Source of the DNA: Bacteroidetes bacterium UBA1312
Lineage (GTDB): Bacteria > Bacteroidota > Bacteroidia > Chitinophagales > Chitinophagaceae
Direction of reading: 5' to 3'
NCBI GenBank assembly: GCA_002307135.1
Contig: DBTQ01000034.1
Span: 62,001-126,000 of the forward strand
DNA: 64,000 bases
Below, in pieces: positions 17,851 to 27,678 of this stretch (position 1 is its first letter; each line of letters opens with the position of its first letter). Made by a program: the position numbers and the translations under genes. The notes below the pieces were generated by a model. It was not told the origin of the DNA, did no database searches, and saw nothing but the letters and a program-made list of their open reading frames with translations.

Positions 17851-20130
17851 ATGAACTTCCGAAAAATAATTTTTCCTCTATTCTGCTTTCTATTTATCAA
17901 TATTGCAATGAAAGCACAAAATAGACCTATTGACCAATGGCGTTCGCATTTACCCTATAACAAAGTAATCAGTGTTGCCACCAATGGCAGCAAACTGTTT
18001 GTTGCTAGTCAGCAAAGTTTCTTTACCTATGATCTTGTGGGGAAAGAAACCAGCACATACAGCAAAGTGGAAGGGATGGCAGACGTAGGAATGGCGTATG
18101 TAGCACATGATGTTACCTCTGACATAAGTATTTTAGCTTATTCAAACAGCAATATTGATTTATTCCAAAATGAAAGCTTTTATAACATACCTTACCTAAA
18201 ACTCAAAGCTATTACCGGCGACAAAAAAATCTATCATATTTATACTGAAAATGGACTAGCATATTTGAGTACAGGAATTGGTATCATTGTGCTTAACCTT
18301 ACCAAAAAAGAAGTGAAAGAAACTTACACTTTTACCAGAGCGGGACAAACAATGGCTGTAAAAGGGTTATCAGCTAATAGCAATTATTTTTATGCTACCA
18401 CAGATAAAGGCTTATTCAAAACATCCAAAAACAATCCCTTCATACAATCTTCTACTACTTGGCAAATACTAGACTCTACTCGTAGTTTCAAATATACAAC
18501 GTATGCAATGGGGAAAATATTTGTTGCTAATGCAGACACTGTGTTTGTTATCAACAATGATACACTTGCATATGCATATTCTCGAGCAAAGAACATCGTT
18601 CAACATCTAGATTCTGCTAATAATGCTTTAATTATTTCTGCTTACGATACAAGTATATTTTACGGATCTGCTTATACAATGGATAATAATTATAAATTAA
18701 TTGATTCATTCGGATCAAGCCAGCCAATGCAAGCAACGCAAACTCTTGATGGTAATATTTGGTTAGCTGATATCAATTGGGGTCTAAGAAGCAAATCACT
18801 TACAATTACACCACAAGGGCCGGCAAGTGTTGGCACGTATGATATAATTGCAGAAAACAATAAAGTATATGTTGCGCATGGCTCTTATGATGACAGGTGG
18901 AATATTGCGCTGAATTCGAGTGGCATTTCTATTTTTGAAAATAGCACATGGACTAGCTATCCGGGTAATAATTTTACACCGACAAACCCTATGCGTGACG
19001 CAATAAGGCTTGCAAAAGATCCCACAGATAATACTTTATATATTGCGTCCCTCGTTGATGGGCTATTTTATTTGAAAACTGATAACACAAGGGGTATATA
19101 CCGAGAGGGTATCTTTGAACCAAATTTAGCAGATGCGAGCTCTTATCGTGTTAGTGGTGTTGCTTTTGATCAATATAATAATCTATGGGCAACGCAGATC
19201 AATGCACCTCATGAGTTAGTAGCGAGGTCCTCGGAAGATGGTAATTGGTACAAATTTTCATTACCAAGTCACACAGGAGGATATTGGTCAAATGGTGCAG
19301 CAAGCGTCATTGTAGATGATTATAATCAAAAATGGTTTTTTTCCCCAGCGGGTGGTGGTTTGCTGGTGTATAATGATAATAGAACAATTGCCAATACCTC
19401 AGATGACAGTCATAGTTGGTTAGTAATGGGAAAAGGTTCAGGCAATCTTCCAGACAACTCTGTCACTTGTTTAGTGAATGACAAGAAAAGTACAATCTGG
19501 ATCGGCACTAATAATGGCATTGGTATTATTAACTGCCCCGATCAGGTTACAAGCGGTCTTTGCGAAGCTGAAATAAGAGTCGTACAATATGATCAATTTG
19601 CCGGCTATCTATTCGCCGGTGAAATAGTAAAATCGATCGCTGTAGATGGAGCCAATCGTAAATGGGTGGGCACTAACAATGGCGTATGGCTTATATCTGA
19701 GGATGCAAGCAAAATAATTAAACGTTTTACTGTTGACAATAGCCCGCTACCTTCTAACACTATCCAAGTAATTAAAATTGATCCGATAACAGGTGATGTA
19801 TATATAGGCACTGCAGAAGGCCTGGTAAGCTACAGGAGCACTGCTACTGATGGAGGCACTAGCAATGTCAATGTAATTGTATACCCCAACCCTGTGCCTA
19901 GCAATTACTCAGGAACAATAGCAATAAAAGGTCTGGTAGAAAATGGGGATGTTCGTATTACGGATATTTCAGGTCAACTTGTCTATCGTACCAAAGCACT
20001 AGGTGGTCAAGCTATATGGAATGGTTTAGATTATACTGGTCGCAGACCACAATCCGGAGTCTTCCTTATTTTTGCAAGCAATACTACAGGCACAGAAACC
20101 TTCGTCGGTAAGATGGTATTTATAAAATAA
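17851..20130 (+). CDS. porZ: PorZ-like type IX secretion system protein
   Basis: The 759-residue secreted protein has a signal peptide (MNFRKIIFPLFCFLFINIAMKAQ region), two-component-regulator-type beta-propeller repeats (for example KSTIWIGTNNGIGII and NRKWVGTNNGVWLI) and a C-terminal sorting domain starting at VIVYPNPVPSNYSG near residue 680. The N-terminus (IDQWRSHLPYNKVISVA) matches PorZ, a component of the T9SS attachment complex that handles A-LPS in Porphyromonas gingivalis. recO starts 1 bp after its stop. A general propeller protein that is only a T9SS cargo is the alternative. Confidence 0.78.
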   Translation: MNFRKIIFPLFCFLFINIAMKAQNRPIDQWRSHLPYNKVISVATNGSKLFVASQQSFFTYDLVGKETSTYSKVEGMADVGMAYVAHDVTSDISILAYSNSNIDLFQNESFYNIPYLKLKAITGDKKIYHIYTENGLAYLSTGIGIIVLNLTKKEVKETYTFTRAGQTMAVKGLSANSNYFYATTDKGLFKTSKNNPFIQSSTTWQILDSTRSFKYTTYAMGKIFVANADTVFVINNDTLAYAYSRAKNIVQHLDSANNALIISAYDTSIFYGSAYTMDNNYKLIDSFGSSQPMQATQTLDGNIWLADINWGLRSKSLTITPQGPASVGTYDIIAENNKVYVAHGSYDDRWNIALNSSGISIFENSTWTSYPGNNFTPTNPMRDAIRLAKDPTDNTLYIASLVDGLFYLKTDNTRGIYREGIFEPNLADASSYRVSGVAFDQYNNLWATQINAPHELVARSSEDGNWYKFSLPSHTGGYWSNGAASVIVDDYNQKWFFSPAGGGLLVYNDNRTIANTSDDSHSWLVMGKGSGNLPDNSVTCLVNDKKSTIWIGTNNGIGIINCPDQVTSGLCEAEIRVVQYDQFAGYLFAGEIVKSIAVDGANRKWVGTNNGVWLISEDASKIIKRFTVDNSPLPSNTIQVIKIDPITGDVYIGTAEGLVSYRSTATDGGTSNVNVIVYPNPVPSNYSGTIAIKGLVENGDVRITDISGQLVYRTKALGGQAIWNGLDYTGRRPQSGVFLIFASNTTGTETFVGKMVFIK

Positions 20131-20131
20131 A

Positions 20132-20866
20132 ATGCTCCAAAAAACTCGAGGCATCGTACTTCGCTCAATAAAATATGGGGAGACGAGTCTTATCTGCAAT
20201 ATATTTACTGAAGAGTATGGGTTATGTGCCTATATGATAAAAGGTGTACGAAGTAACCAGAAAAAAAATCTCCGTGCAGGATTGTTACAAGTTTCTTCTT
20301 TATTGGATTTTGTTGCGGATCATAAACCAAACAGAAATTTGCAGCATATCCGTGAATTTCAAGCAGCATTTATCTATAAATCAATTCAAGAAGAAATTAT
20401 TAAGAATAGTATTGCTACGTTTTCGGTGGAATTACTTCAACGGCTCTTACCTCAAGAAGAGCCAATGCCCGAACTATTCGATTTTGCCTACCATTATTTT
20501 ATTAGTCTTGACAATGTGAATACTGCAAGTGCAGCCAATTATCCATTGTTTTTTATCATTCAATGCGGCAAACACTTAGGATATAATGTATTAGGGAATT
20601 ATTCTACACAAACGCCTTTTCTCGATTCAATTGAAGGAACGTTCAGCAACCAACCACCAATGGCTGGACTTGCTCTTTATGATGATGACATTACAGCTAT
20701 TGCTCAACTAATACGAATAGAATCTATAAAAGAACTGACAAGCATCCCAATGAATTCGGCGATGCGAAATCGTTTACTAGATTGGTATATACAGTTTCTA
20801 CAACACCATACACAGCATCTTTCGGGATTAAAATCATTGGAAATATTACGATTAATTCTGCACTAA
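20132..20866 (+). CDS. recO: DNA repair protein RecO
   Basis: RecO loads RecA onto SSB-coated DNA in the RecFOR pathway. The 244-residue protein begins with the OB fold (TRGIVLRSIKYGETSLICNIFTEEYGL) and continues with the helical domain. The zinc-binding cysteines of some RecO proteins are not evident, as is common in Bacteroidota. It follows porZ by 1 bp and overlaps the convergent rpoN gene by 4 bp. Confidence 0.93.
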   Translation: MLQKTRGIVLRSIKYGETSLICNIFTEEYGLCAYMIKGVRSNQKKNLRAGLLQVSSLLDFVADHKPNRNLQHIREFQAAFIYKSIQEEIIKNSIATFSVELLQRLLPQEEPMPELFDFAYHYFISLDNVNTASAANYPLFFIIQCGKHLGYNVLGNYSTQTPFLDSIEGTFSNQPPMAGLALYDDDITAIAQLIRIESIKELTSIPMNSAMRNRLLDWYIQFLQHHTQHLSGLKSLEILRLILH

Positions 20867-22332
20867 TTTTCCTTCCGCAAACGAGCAACGGGTATCATCA
20901 ATTGCTCTCTGTATTTGGCTACAGTTCGTCGAGATATGTTATAACCTTTTTGAGCAAGTATATCCATAATATCTTCGTCGCGCAGAGGCTGACGCTTGTC
21001 TTCTATACTCACAATTTCTGCTAAAATACTCTTGATTTCTTTATTAGATACCTCTTCCCCGTTATCCATAGTTATCCCCTCAGAAAAGAAGTATTTAAGC
21101 GAGAAAGTCCCATACTGTGTCTGAACAAATTTACTATTGGCAACACGCGAAACTGTAGAAATATCAAGATTGGTCATCTCAGCAATATCCTTTAATATCA
21201 TCGGCTTTAAACTAGTTTCATTACCCGAAAGAAAAAATTGTCGTTGAAAAGTAACGATCGCATTCATAGTATGTAACAACGTTGTCTGCCGCTGCTTTAT
21301 AGAGTTAATAAACCATTGAGCCGATTCCAATTTTTGCTTTATAAATGATACTGCCTCATTTTGCTTTTTATCTTTTTTCTCTCCTTTCTCAAAGGTTGTC
21401 AGCATTTCTTTGAAACCTTCAGATATCCGCAACTCCGGCGCATTTTTGGAATTGAGCATTATTTCCAACACACCTTCATTATTATCTACAAAAAAATCAG
21501 GAATTACATAATTATTGTTTTGCGAATTACCTTCAAATGCTAAGCCCGGTTTAGGATTTAATTTCAATATGCTTGCAATGGCATTTTTCAATTGCGAATC
21601 ATCAATATTCATTCCACGCAGAATCTTATCATAGTGCTTGCGCACAAAAGAATCGTAGTATTTTTCTAATATTTCTATTGCATTTTTAACGGCAACACTA
21701 AATTGATCAATTCTTTTTAACTGCAAAATCAGACACTCTTGAAGTGTATATACAGCAATGCCAGGAGGGTCAAATGTTTGTATTTGTTTGATAATATCCA
21801 CTACCTCTTCAGCACTTACAATTATATTTTGGCCAAAAGCCAAATCGTCTACAATAGCATTCACTTCTCTTGCTAAGTACCCGTCATCGTTAATACTACC
21901 AATAATTTGTTCAGCCACTTTTATCTGTTGTTCATCTAAATACAGCATACTAAGCTGATCAAGCAAATATTGATGAAATCCTGCTTCATAACGAATGCTA
22001 AATGAGGAGTTTTTTTCATTATCACCTGAATAATCATACCCCGAATCGTCGCCTTCATTTCTTATATAATCGTCAATATCTATTTTTTCAGCATCATCAT
22101 CTTTGAGTGATGCATCGTCCAAACTTTCAAATTCATCATTTTCATTTGTCTTATAAATATCATCCTCTTGGGTTTGCACTTCTTCATTGTATTCAAGAGC
22201 CGGGTTAATTTCCATTTCCTCCTTTATCCGCATCTCCATCTCAATAGTTGGTACTCGCAACAATTTCAGAAACTGAATTTGTTGCGGCGACAATTTTTGC
22301 AGTAAGCGTTGTTGCTGACTCTGTCGTAACAT
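20863..22332 (-). CDS. rpoN: RNA polymerase sigma-54 factor
   Basis: The 489-residue factor recognises -24/-12 promoters and needs enhancer-binding ATPases. The glutamine-rich region I (LRQSQQQRLLQKLSPQQIQF) is followed by an acidic region II (about residues 50-105), the core-binding domain and the C-terminal RpoN box SRRTVAKYREQ. The length is normal. A TATTTTTG element lies about 25-30 bp upstream on the minus strand. No cognate activator is found in the window. Confidence 0.96.
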   Translation of the reverse strand: MLRQSQQQRLLQKLSPQQIQFLKLLRVPTIEMEMRIKEEMEINPALEYNEEVQTQEDDIYKTNENDEFESLDDASLKDDDAEKIDIDDYIRNEGDDSGYDYSGDNEKNSSFSIRYEAGFHQYLLDQLSMLYLDEQQIKVAEQIIGSINDDGYLAREVNAIVDDLAFGQNIIVSAEEVVDIIKQIQTFDPPGIAVYTLQECLILQLKRIDQFSVAVKNAIEILEKYYDSFVRKHYDKILRGMNIDDSQLKNAIASILKLNPKPGLAFEGNSQNNNYVIPDFFVDNNEGVLEIMLNSKNAPELRISEGFKEMLTTFEKGEKKDKKQNEAVSFIKQKLESAQWFINSIKQRQTTLLHTMNAIVTFQRQFFLSGNETSLKPMILKDIAEMTNLDISTVSRVANSKFVQTQYGTFSLKYFFSEGITMDNGEEVSNKEIKSILAEIVSIEDKRQPLRDEDIMDILAQKGYNISRRTVAKYREQLMIPVARLRKEN

Positions 22333-22510
22333 TATTAGGATTAATAGATTTCAGCAAAAATAAACGGATTATTTGAACTCTTAACATATATATTTAACAA
22401 TAAACGTAGAAGAACAAAACACTTAGTGTGTATAATTTTTTAAAATGCTTTATTTATTAAAATAGTTGTTGTAATTTTCTCGTTCAGTTGCTAAATAAGA
22501 TAATTATACT

Positions 22511-23722
22511 ATGGCACAGAAAGCATTTGTTTCACCTTCGTTTTCTTATATCCCACTAGAAGAAACTCTAGAAATATTACCCAAGAGAAAGAAGCTATTT
22601 GTAGGGATACCTAAAGAATCGTCTTTTCAAGAGAATCGCGTGGCATTGACACCTGAGTCTGTTTCTGTTCTTATAAATAATGGGCATGAGGTCGTAGTAG
22701 AATCCAATGCGGGTGAAGGTTCATTTTATTTTGACAGTGACTATAGCGAAGCCGGTGCTCGAATTGCATACAATAAATCTGAAGTATATAAGGCAAGCAC
22801 CATCATTAAATCTGCGCCAATATCAGAAGAAGAAGTTTTGTTATTGCAAGCCAATCAGGTAATACTCTCTCCCATACATCTACCATTTTTGAAAGCAAAA
22901 ATGTTAGAGCAATTAATGCATAAAAAAATTATTGCGATTGCATTTGAGTCCATAAAAGATGATTCCGGCACCTACCCGATTGTCCGTTCTATGAGTGAAA
23001 TTGCAGGCAATTCGGCAATACTTACTGCTGCACAATATCTAAGCAATCAGCACAATGGCAAAGGGGTTCTATTAGGAGGCATATCTGGAGTTTCATCTGC
23101 TAAAGTGGTTATTATTGGCGCTGGTGTAGTTGGCGAATTTGCTGTACGTGCCGCATTAGGATTGGGAGCCAATGTAACCATATTCGACAATTCTATTTAT
23201 AGGCTTATGCGCTTGCAAAACAATATAGGGAGACGCTGTTCCACATCTGTATTAGACCCAATAGTTCTTGCAGAAGAATTATCTAATGCAGACGTAGCTA
23301 TCGGGGCGCTAAAACCATTACATGGTGTTACACCAATGGTAGTATCAGAAGCTATGGTTGGTAATATGAAAGCCGGTTCTGTAATTATTGATGTTAGTAT
23401 TGACAGAGGCGGATGTTTCGAAACATCAAAACCTACTACTCACGAGCATCCTGTTTTCCGCTATTATGATGTCATACATTATTGTGTACCTAATATTGCT
23501 TCAGGAGTTTCTCGTACAGCATCAAGAGCCATTAGCAATGTTCTGATGCCTTTAATTAATCAATCGTCCGATTTTGGAGGAATGGAAACATTGATAGAAG
23601 CAAAATCGGGTATCAGAAATGGTGTTTATGTATATAAAGGTTGTGTTACAAAAGCATCAATAGCACGAAAATTTAATGTCAAATATACAGATCTCGATTT
23701 ATTATTGGCTACACAACGTTAA
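22511..23722 (+). CDS. ald: Alanine dehydrogenase
   Basis: The 403-residue enzyme interconverts L-alanine and pyruvate with NAD. The N-terminal GIPKESSFQENRVALTPESV is the family signature, and the NAD-binding KVVIIGAGVVGEFAVRAALGLGANV fold is intact. It has an extra N-terminal region of about 30 residues as in other Bacteroidota. The related NAD(P) transhydrogenase alpha subunit is less likely given the single-domain length. It appears to be monocistronic. Confidence 0.9.
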   Translation: MAQKAFVSPSFSYIPLEETLEILPKRKKLFVGIPKESSFQENRVALTPESVSVLINNGHEVVVESNAGEGSFYFDSDYSEAGARIAYNKSEVYKASTIIKSAPISEEEVLLLQANQVILSPIHLPFLKAKMLEQLMHKKIIAIAFESIKDDSGTYPIVRSMSEIAGNSAILTAAQYLSNQHNGKGVLLGGISGVSSAKVVIIGAGVVGEFAVRAALGLGANVTIFDNSIYRLMRLQNNIGRRCSTSVLDPIVLAEELSNADVAIGALKPLHGVTPMVVSEAMVGNMKAGSVIIDVSIDRGGCFETSKPTTHEHPVFRYYDVIHYCVPNIASGVSRTASRAISNVLMPLINQSSDFGGMETLIEAKSGIRNGVYVYKGCVTKASIARKFNVKYTDLDLLLATQR

Positions 23723-23817
23723 CGACTATAAACTTATTTAGTTCATCGAAAAAATGAACCTTAATTTGTTTGTATAGCATTGCGATAGCGCTTTTAATTC
23801 ACATAACACTAAAATAT

Positions 23818-24174
23818 ATGCCGACAAACAGGATGAATAAAACAATGGCTGGATATCATATTTTAATGATTCTTTCGGCTGTTGATTTCCGGTTCAACCA
23901 CGAAGAGGATATTGTGATCCGAGATTATTTAGTCCATGAATTCCCATTTCATATAAGCCTTGACAAAGAAATGGCTATTATTAGTAACCTTCGACAAGAC
24001 GAATGGGAAAACCATTTTATAAAATCCATTGATGATTTCTATGATGATTCTACAAAAGACGAACGCATGAAATTGTTGGATTTTGCCATCCAGCTTTGTA
24101 AGGCCGACAACGTTATTACCAAAGAGGAAAATCATTTCCTGAATTTATTATTTGAAAGTTGGGAGCCACAATAA
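23818..24174 (+). CDS. TerB-like helical protein, unknown function
   Basis: ATG 23818 gives 118 residues; the 16 codons upstream in frame look untranslated. The protein is all-helical and acidic, with the pattern ILSAVDFRFNHEEDIVIRDYL and, in the second half, AIQLCKADNVITKEENHFL, which fits the duplicated acidic motif of TerB/DjlA-type domains. Such domains may bind metal ions near the membrane. The function is unknown. It ends 29 bp before a shared terminator. Confidence 0.7.
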   Translation: MPTNRMNKTMAGYHILMILSAVDFRFNHEEDIVIRDYLVHEFPFHISLDKEMAIISNLRQDEWENHFIKSIDDFYDDSTKDERMKLLDFAIQLCKADNVITKEENHFLNLLFESWEPQ

Positions 24175-24202
24175 AAATGCACAATTTACAAATCAATATA
24201 AC

Positions 24203-24239
24203 AAAGCGAAAGCATCCTTTTAGAGGATGCTTTCGCTTT
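24203..24239. terminator. Bidirectional terminator between TerB-like and cold-shock genes
   Basis: A 15-bp perfect stem, AAAGCGAAAGCATCC with GGATGCTTTCGCTTT, and a 7-nt loop sits between the two convergent genes. Confidence 0.9.
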
Positions 24240-24261
24240 CAAATGATCGTTCAGAGATTTA

Positions 24262-24456
24262 TTATTGGATGATTCTTACATCAACCGCATTTAATCCTTT
24301 TTTACCATCTTGTAATTCATAAGATACTCTGTCATTTTCACGAATCTTGTCTATAAGACCAGTTGCGTGTACAAAAACATCTTGACTGCCATCTTCGGGC
24401 GTAATGAAACCAAAACCTTTAGTTTCATTGAAAAATTTTACTTTACCTTGTTGCAT
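24262..24456 (-). CDS. Cold-shock domain protein
   Basis: The 64-residue single cold-shock domain binds single-stranded RNA or DNA. Both RNA-binding motifs are clear: KGFGFITPEDG (RNP1) and VFVHATGL (RNP2). The C-terminus ends GLNAVDVRIIQ. The leader appears short (about 18 nt), so the long cold-sensing leader of enterobacterial cspA is not seen. Confidence 0.95.
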   Translation of the reverse strand: MQQGKVKFFNETKGFGFITPEDGSQDVFVHATGLIDKIRENDRVSYELQDGKKGLNAVDVRIIQ

Positions 24457-24480
24457 TGTTATTAGAATAAATATACGTAA

Positions 24481-24511
24481 CGAAGGTATGGTTTTCTATT
24501 TATTTTCCAAA
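24481..24511 (-). promoter_or_regulatory. Promoter of the cold-shock gene
   Basis: On the minus strand TTTG (24508-24511) is 19 bp upstream of TACCTTCG (24481-24488), which is one mismatch from TAnnTTTG. The start of transcription would be near 24474. Confidence 0.75.
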
Positions 24512-24695
24512 ATATTTTTAGTCTTTTTTATCGTACTTATTTTTACATAAAATGTGGCATATTCACCGACGTTTCCCGATACAAAAACACGTCCAAGTTC
24601 TCGCTTTATACGCATAAATGAGCAAACCGTTAGTTTACAAACCCAACAATTCCTTTTTCTCTAAAGATTCACAATTACCATTGAAATGATAAAAA

Positions 24696-24728
24696 ACTGC
24701 CCAGTTTCAAAAAAAGAAACTGGGCAGT
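24696..24728 (-). terminator. Terminator of the GEVED protein gene
   Basis: A 13-bp stem ACTGCCCAGTTTC / GAAACTGGGCAGT with a loop of A residues, 23 bp after the stop codon. The stretch from here to the cold-shock promoter (24512-24690) shows no gene. Confidence 0.85.
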
Positions 24729-24750
24729 AAAATACATAAATTCTAAACTC

Positions 24751-27429
24751 TTAGCGAATCATTAATTTACTTATAGATTTTTGACCGTCGGCAATAAGCG
24801 TTATTAAATAAACACCTGTTGGCTGACCGGCAAGATTAATATTCTTACTGAATGTAGCTCCAATATTATTAAATTGTTCACCATATACTTGTTGACCAGT
24901 GATGTTAGTTACAGATAATGTTGCTTGATTAATATGGTTTGTAGCACTAAATGAAACTGTAAACGCACCATCACTTGTTGGATTAGGGAAAATTTGCAAA
25001 TTGTCTACATTAGTAATTTCACCAATACCCGTAGTTGGCTTTCTGAAAATCACTAAATAATCTTCAGTTTCACCTGAAGTATATGTACCACAACCAAGAT
25101 CACTAGCTGCATTAGCTCCTGTGTTACTGTTAAGAATGAAACGTAAACCGGTTTCAACGTTAGGTATTACAGTCATTGGTATAGTGATACTATCATGTAT
25201 AAAGTAGTTGCCTGAAGTCGAAAGAGCTGCCCAAACTCTTTCTGTAGGTGCGTCGTAAGCCAAATTATGATCATAATCTATGAACACTGTAATCTTAGCA
25301 TCAGAGTGCCATTTATTCAACATGGTTTGATACACTGCAATAGGATATGTTTTACCCATTGTCAATTCTATTGCCGGTAAATCAGTATGATCTGTGCGCA
25401 TGCGATAAGAATTGGGATTCAATACATGAGGACCTCCTGTATTCATTACAAATTTATCCAAAATAACAGTGGTAATATCCGAGGTATCTTGTTTATTAGA
25501 TCCACCATCTGCGTAACTCAAGCAATAACATTTATAAGGTTGTTTCAATTTAATATAAACTTTATTGGAGTGAACAGTATCGTGTGTGTAATCACATACT
25601 GTACGTAAGCGGTAATAAGTAGATTGTCTTACAACAGGTTGAATAGTATCATGAGATAATGAACCAAGAACTGTAGCCCAGTTTACATTGTCCAAAGAGT
25701 ATTCCCATACCCAACTCATACCATTCATGTAACGAGCATGAGCTGTATCCCATATCGTTGTTTGATAATTTTGACAAATAGATGTATCACTTATGTATGC
25801 AATACCTGCAGATATTGGTCCAGGGCATTTAGGATAAGAGATATTGACAATATAATCTTCTGTTTCACCAACATTGAATGCTCCACAAGGCAATACTTTA
25901 CTTGGAGTTGTTGAGTCCTTTTGCATGATGACACGCATACCAGTAACACCAAGAGCTGCCGCAGAAGGAACAGTGAAATTACTTGTAAAATTAGTGGTTG
26001 TTCCACTCAATACCTGAAATACAGCCAATTCTCCCGGAGACTCATATAATCCATTATGGTTGTAATCTATATAAGCTGCAACACCGGTTGGGTTAAATGC
26101 AAAAGTATCAGTGGTAATACCCATTATACCCATTTGATACGTAGAGTCTCTGTTGATATCTATTATTGGCCTCAACCCTGTATTCAAAGTATAAGGAACA
26201 TAAGGCCCGGGGTTGAGTAACGCAGGAGTGCCTGTACCAACATTAAGTAATATAGCACCGCTCGCAGTTTTCACTTTTACATTACCCACGTTTACATTAA
26301 TTACATCAGCAGTAGCAGTAGAATAACAATAACAGTTATAAGGTAAAGTAATCATAGTAATATGTTTCACCGGAGTTGTATCACTTAAGCCTGAAAGCGT
26401 ACATTTTACAATAAATCGCAAGAAGGTATCAGTAGTAATACCTGTAGGAAAAGATGCAGAAGTGGCCGTACTTGTAAGATTACCCCAAGGACCTGTAGCC
26501 GTTGGAGCAGCCTGCCATTGATACGTAATGCCAAAGCCTGCAATTGGTGATGGCGTAGCTCCTAATGATTTTACTACGAATGGTAAATTGGGGCATACAC
26601 TATCTGGTGGACCTACAATCCCAGCTGAAGGTTTGCCTGCACAAGGTTCATAAAACTGATAAACTTGATTTGTTGCAGGACGAGAAGTAATAGCAGAACC
26701 ATAAGATCCGGAAACACCTAATGTTGGGGCAGCAGATGCATCGGACAAAATTGTATAATCAAAAGTCGTTGGGGTTGCAGGGAGGGCAGGATAGAAACTT
26801 GATGAATAACCTAATCCAATCATTGATGCAGTTGCAGAACTAGGTACTGAACCAGCCTCTTGCTTATACCAATATTCAATTATATTACTTCCTTCATATA
26901 ATTTTACTTGAAATGATATATTTGCAGTAGTAGTAGCGGCATTATCCCAACGCCAGTTTTTCCATTCCATGGTAAACACTCTATTTCCACTCGACAATAC
27001 GTCTGTTCTATAACTTGCAGTACCACCTACACCACTCATATCAGTCCAAAAAGGCCATAACCCTGGCATGGTATTGTTACCCGCAGAGCTAACCTTTGGA
27101 TATGAATTAGTAGCTCCTCCAAATTTTAACCACCCATTTGATGACGCAGTAACACTTGTGCAAGATTTACTGTGTAATGCAGGGTCAAAAATAAAAGTAA
27201 ACCCTATTGGAATAGTGGCAACTGCGTCATCAGTCTCAAGGGTAGAAACCCTAGTAGCAGAACCACCCAAATAAGTAAATGCAGAGTAACCCGGATAAGG
27301 GGCAAGAGTGGCATCAAACGCTACAAACGATACCCCTGGTATCATGTAAGGCTGAGCAATTGTTGTTTGGCTCAAAAGCAAGCATAGCAATACAGTTGTT
27401 GCTTTCAAAAAGGTAAATAGTTTTTTCAT
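24751..27429 (-). CDS. T9SS-secreted protein with two GEVED domains
   Basis: The 892-residue protein starts with a signal peptide (to about residue 25) and ends with a type A sorting domain (IFPNPTSDGAFTVSF to the final SISKLMIR), so it should be exported by type IX secretion and anchored or released at the surface. Two GEVED domains are seen, with calcium-site-like DYNHNGLYESPGE (near residue 456) and DYDHNLAYDAPTE (near residue 718) motifs and GETEDY ends. The N-terminal 230 residues form a separate beta-rich domain. Its role is unknown; adhesion or binding is a guess. Confidence 0.85.
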   Translation of the reverse strand: MKKLFTFLKATTVLLCLLLSQTTIAQPYMIPGVSFVAFDATLAPYPGYSAFTYLGGSATRVSTLETDDAVATIPIGFTFIFDPALHSKSCTSVTASSNGWLKFGGATNSYPKVSSAGNNTMPGLWPFWTDMSGVGGTASYRTDVLSSGNRVFTMEWKNWRWDNAATTTANISFQVKLYEGSNIIEYWYKQEAGSVPSSATASMIGLGYSSSFYPALPATPTTFDYTILSDASAAPTLGVSGSYGSAITSRPATNQVYQFYEPCAGKPSAGIVGPPDSVCPNLPFVVKSLGATPSPIAGFGITYQWQAAPTATGPWGNLTSTATSASFPTGITTDTFLRFIVKCTLSGLSDTTPVKHITMITLPYNCYCYSTATADVINVNVGNVKVKTASGAILLNVGTGTPALLNPGPYVPYTLNTGLRPIIDINRDSTYQMGIMGITTDTFAFNPTGVAAYIDYNHNGLYESPGELAVFQVLSGTTTNFTSNFTVPSAAALGVTGMRVIMQKDSTTPSKVLPCGAFNVGETEDYIVNISYPKCPGPISAGIAYISDTSICQNYQTTIWDTAHARYMNGMSWVWEYSLDNVNWATVLGSLSHDTIQPVVRQSTYYRLRTVCDYTHDTVHSNKVYIKLKQPYKCYCLSYADGGSNKQDTSDITTVILDKFVMNTGGPHVLNPNSYRMRTDHTDLPAIELTMGKTYPIAVYQTMLNKWHSDAKITVFIDYDHNLAYDAPTERVWAALSTSGNYFIHDSITIPMTVIPNVETGLRFILNSNTGANAASDLGCGTYTSGETEDYLVIFRKPTTGIGEITNVDNLQIFPNPTSDGAFTVSFSATNHINQATLSVTNITGQQVYGEQFNNIGATFSKNINLAGQPTGVYLITLIADGQKSISKLMIR

Positions 27430-27618
27430 AACAATCAGGTTTGATTGATCAAAATTTCGCTTACTCTCAAATAGGATTTTCAGCTTACTCCTTCAATTAT
27501 TTTTTCAAGTGTTGTCGCTACCTATTGAGTTAAAAAAAATTAACACAAGGAATTACGAAGAGGCAAGTTAAAATTTTTTTTCCAAAATACAAATTATTAC
27601 TCAATCATATCTTAAAAA

Positions 27619-27656
27619 TGAAGAGCGGTTTGGAATATGAATCCAAATCGCTCTTT
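27619..27656 (-). terminator. Terminator of the coiled-coil protein gene
   Basis: The stem AAGAGCG-GTTTGGA / TCCAAAT-CGCTCTT with a loop of about 8 nt and a following T-rich stretch lies 23 bp after the stop codon. No gene is seen between here and the GEVED gene start at 27429. Confidence 0.8.
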
Positions 27657-27678
27657 ATTATTTTAAAAAATTATTACT

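Noticed and set aside
24457..24620. Long cold-sensing leader or riboswitch ahead of the cold-shock gene
   Set aside because: The promoter found at 24481-24511 leaves only about 18 nt of leader.
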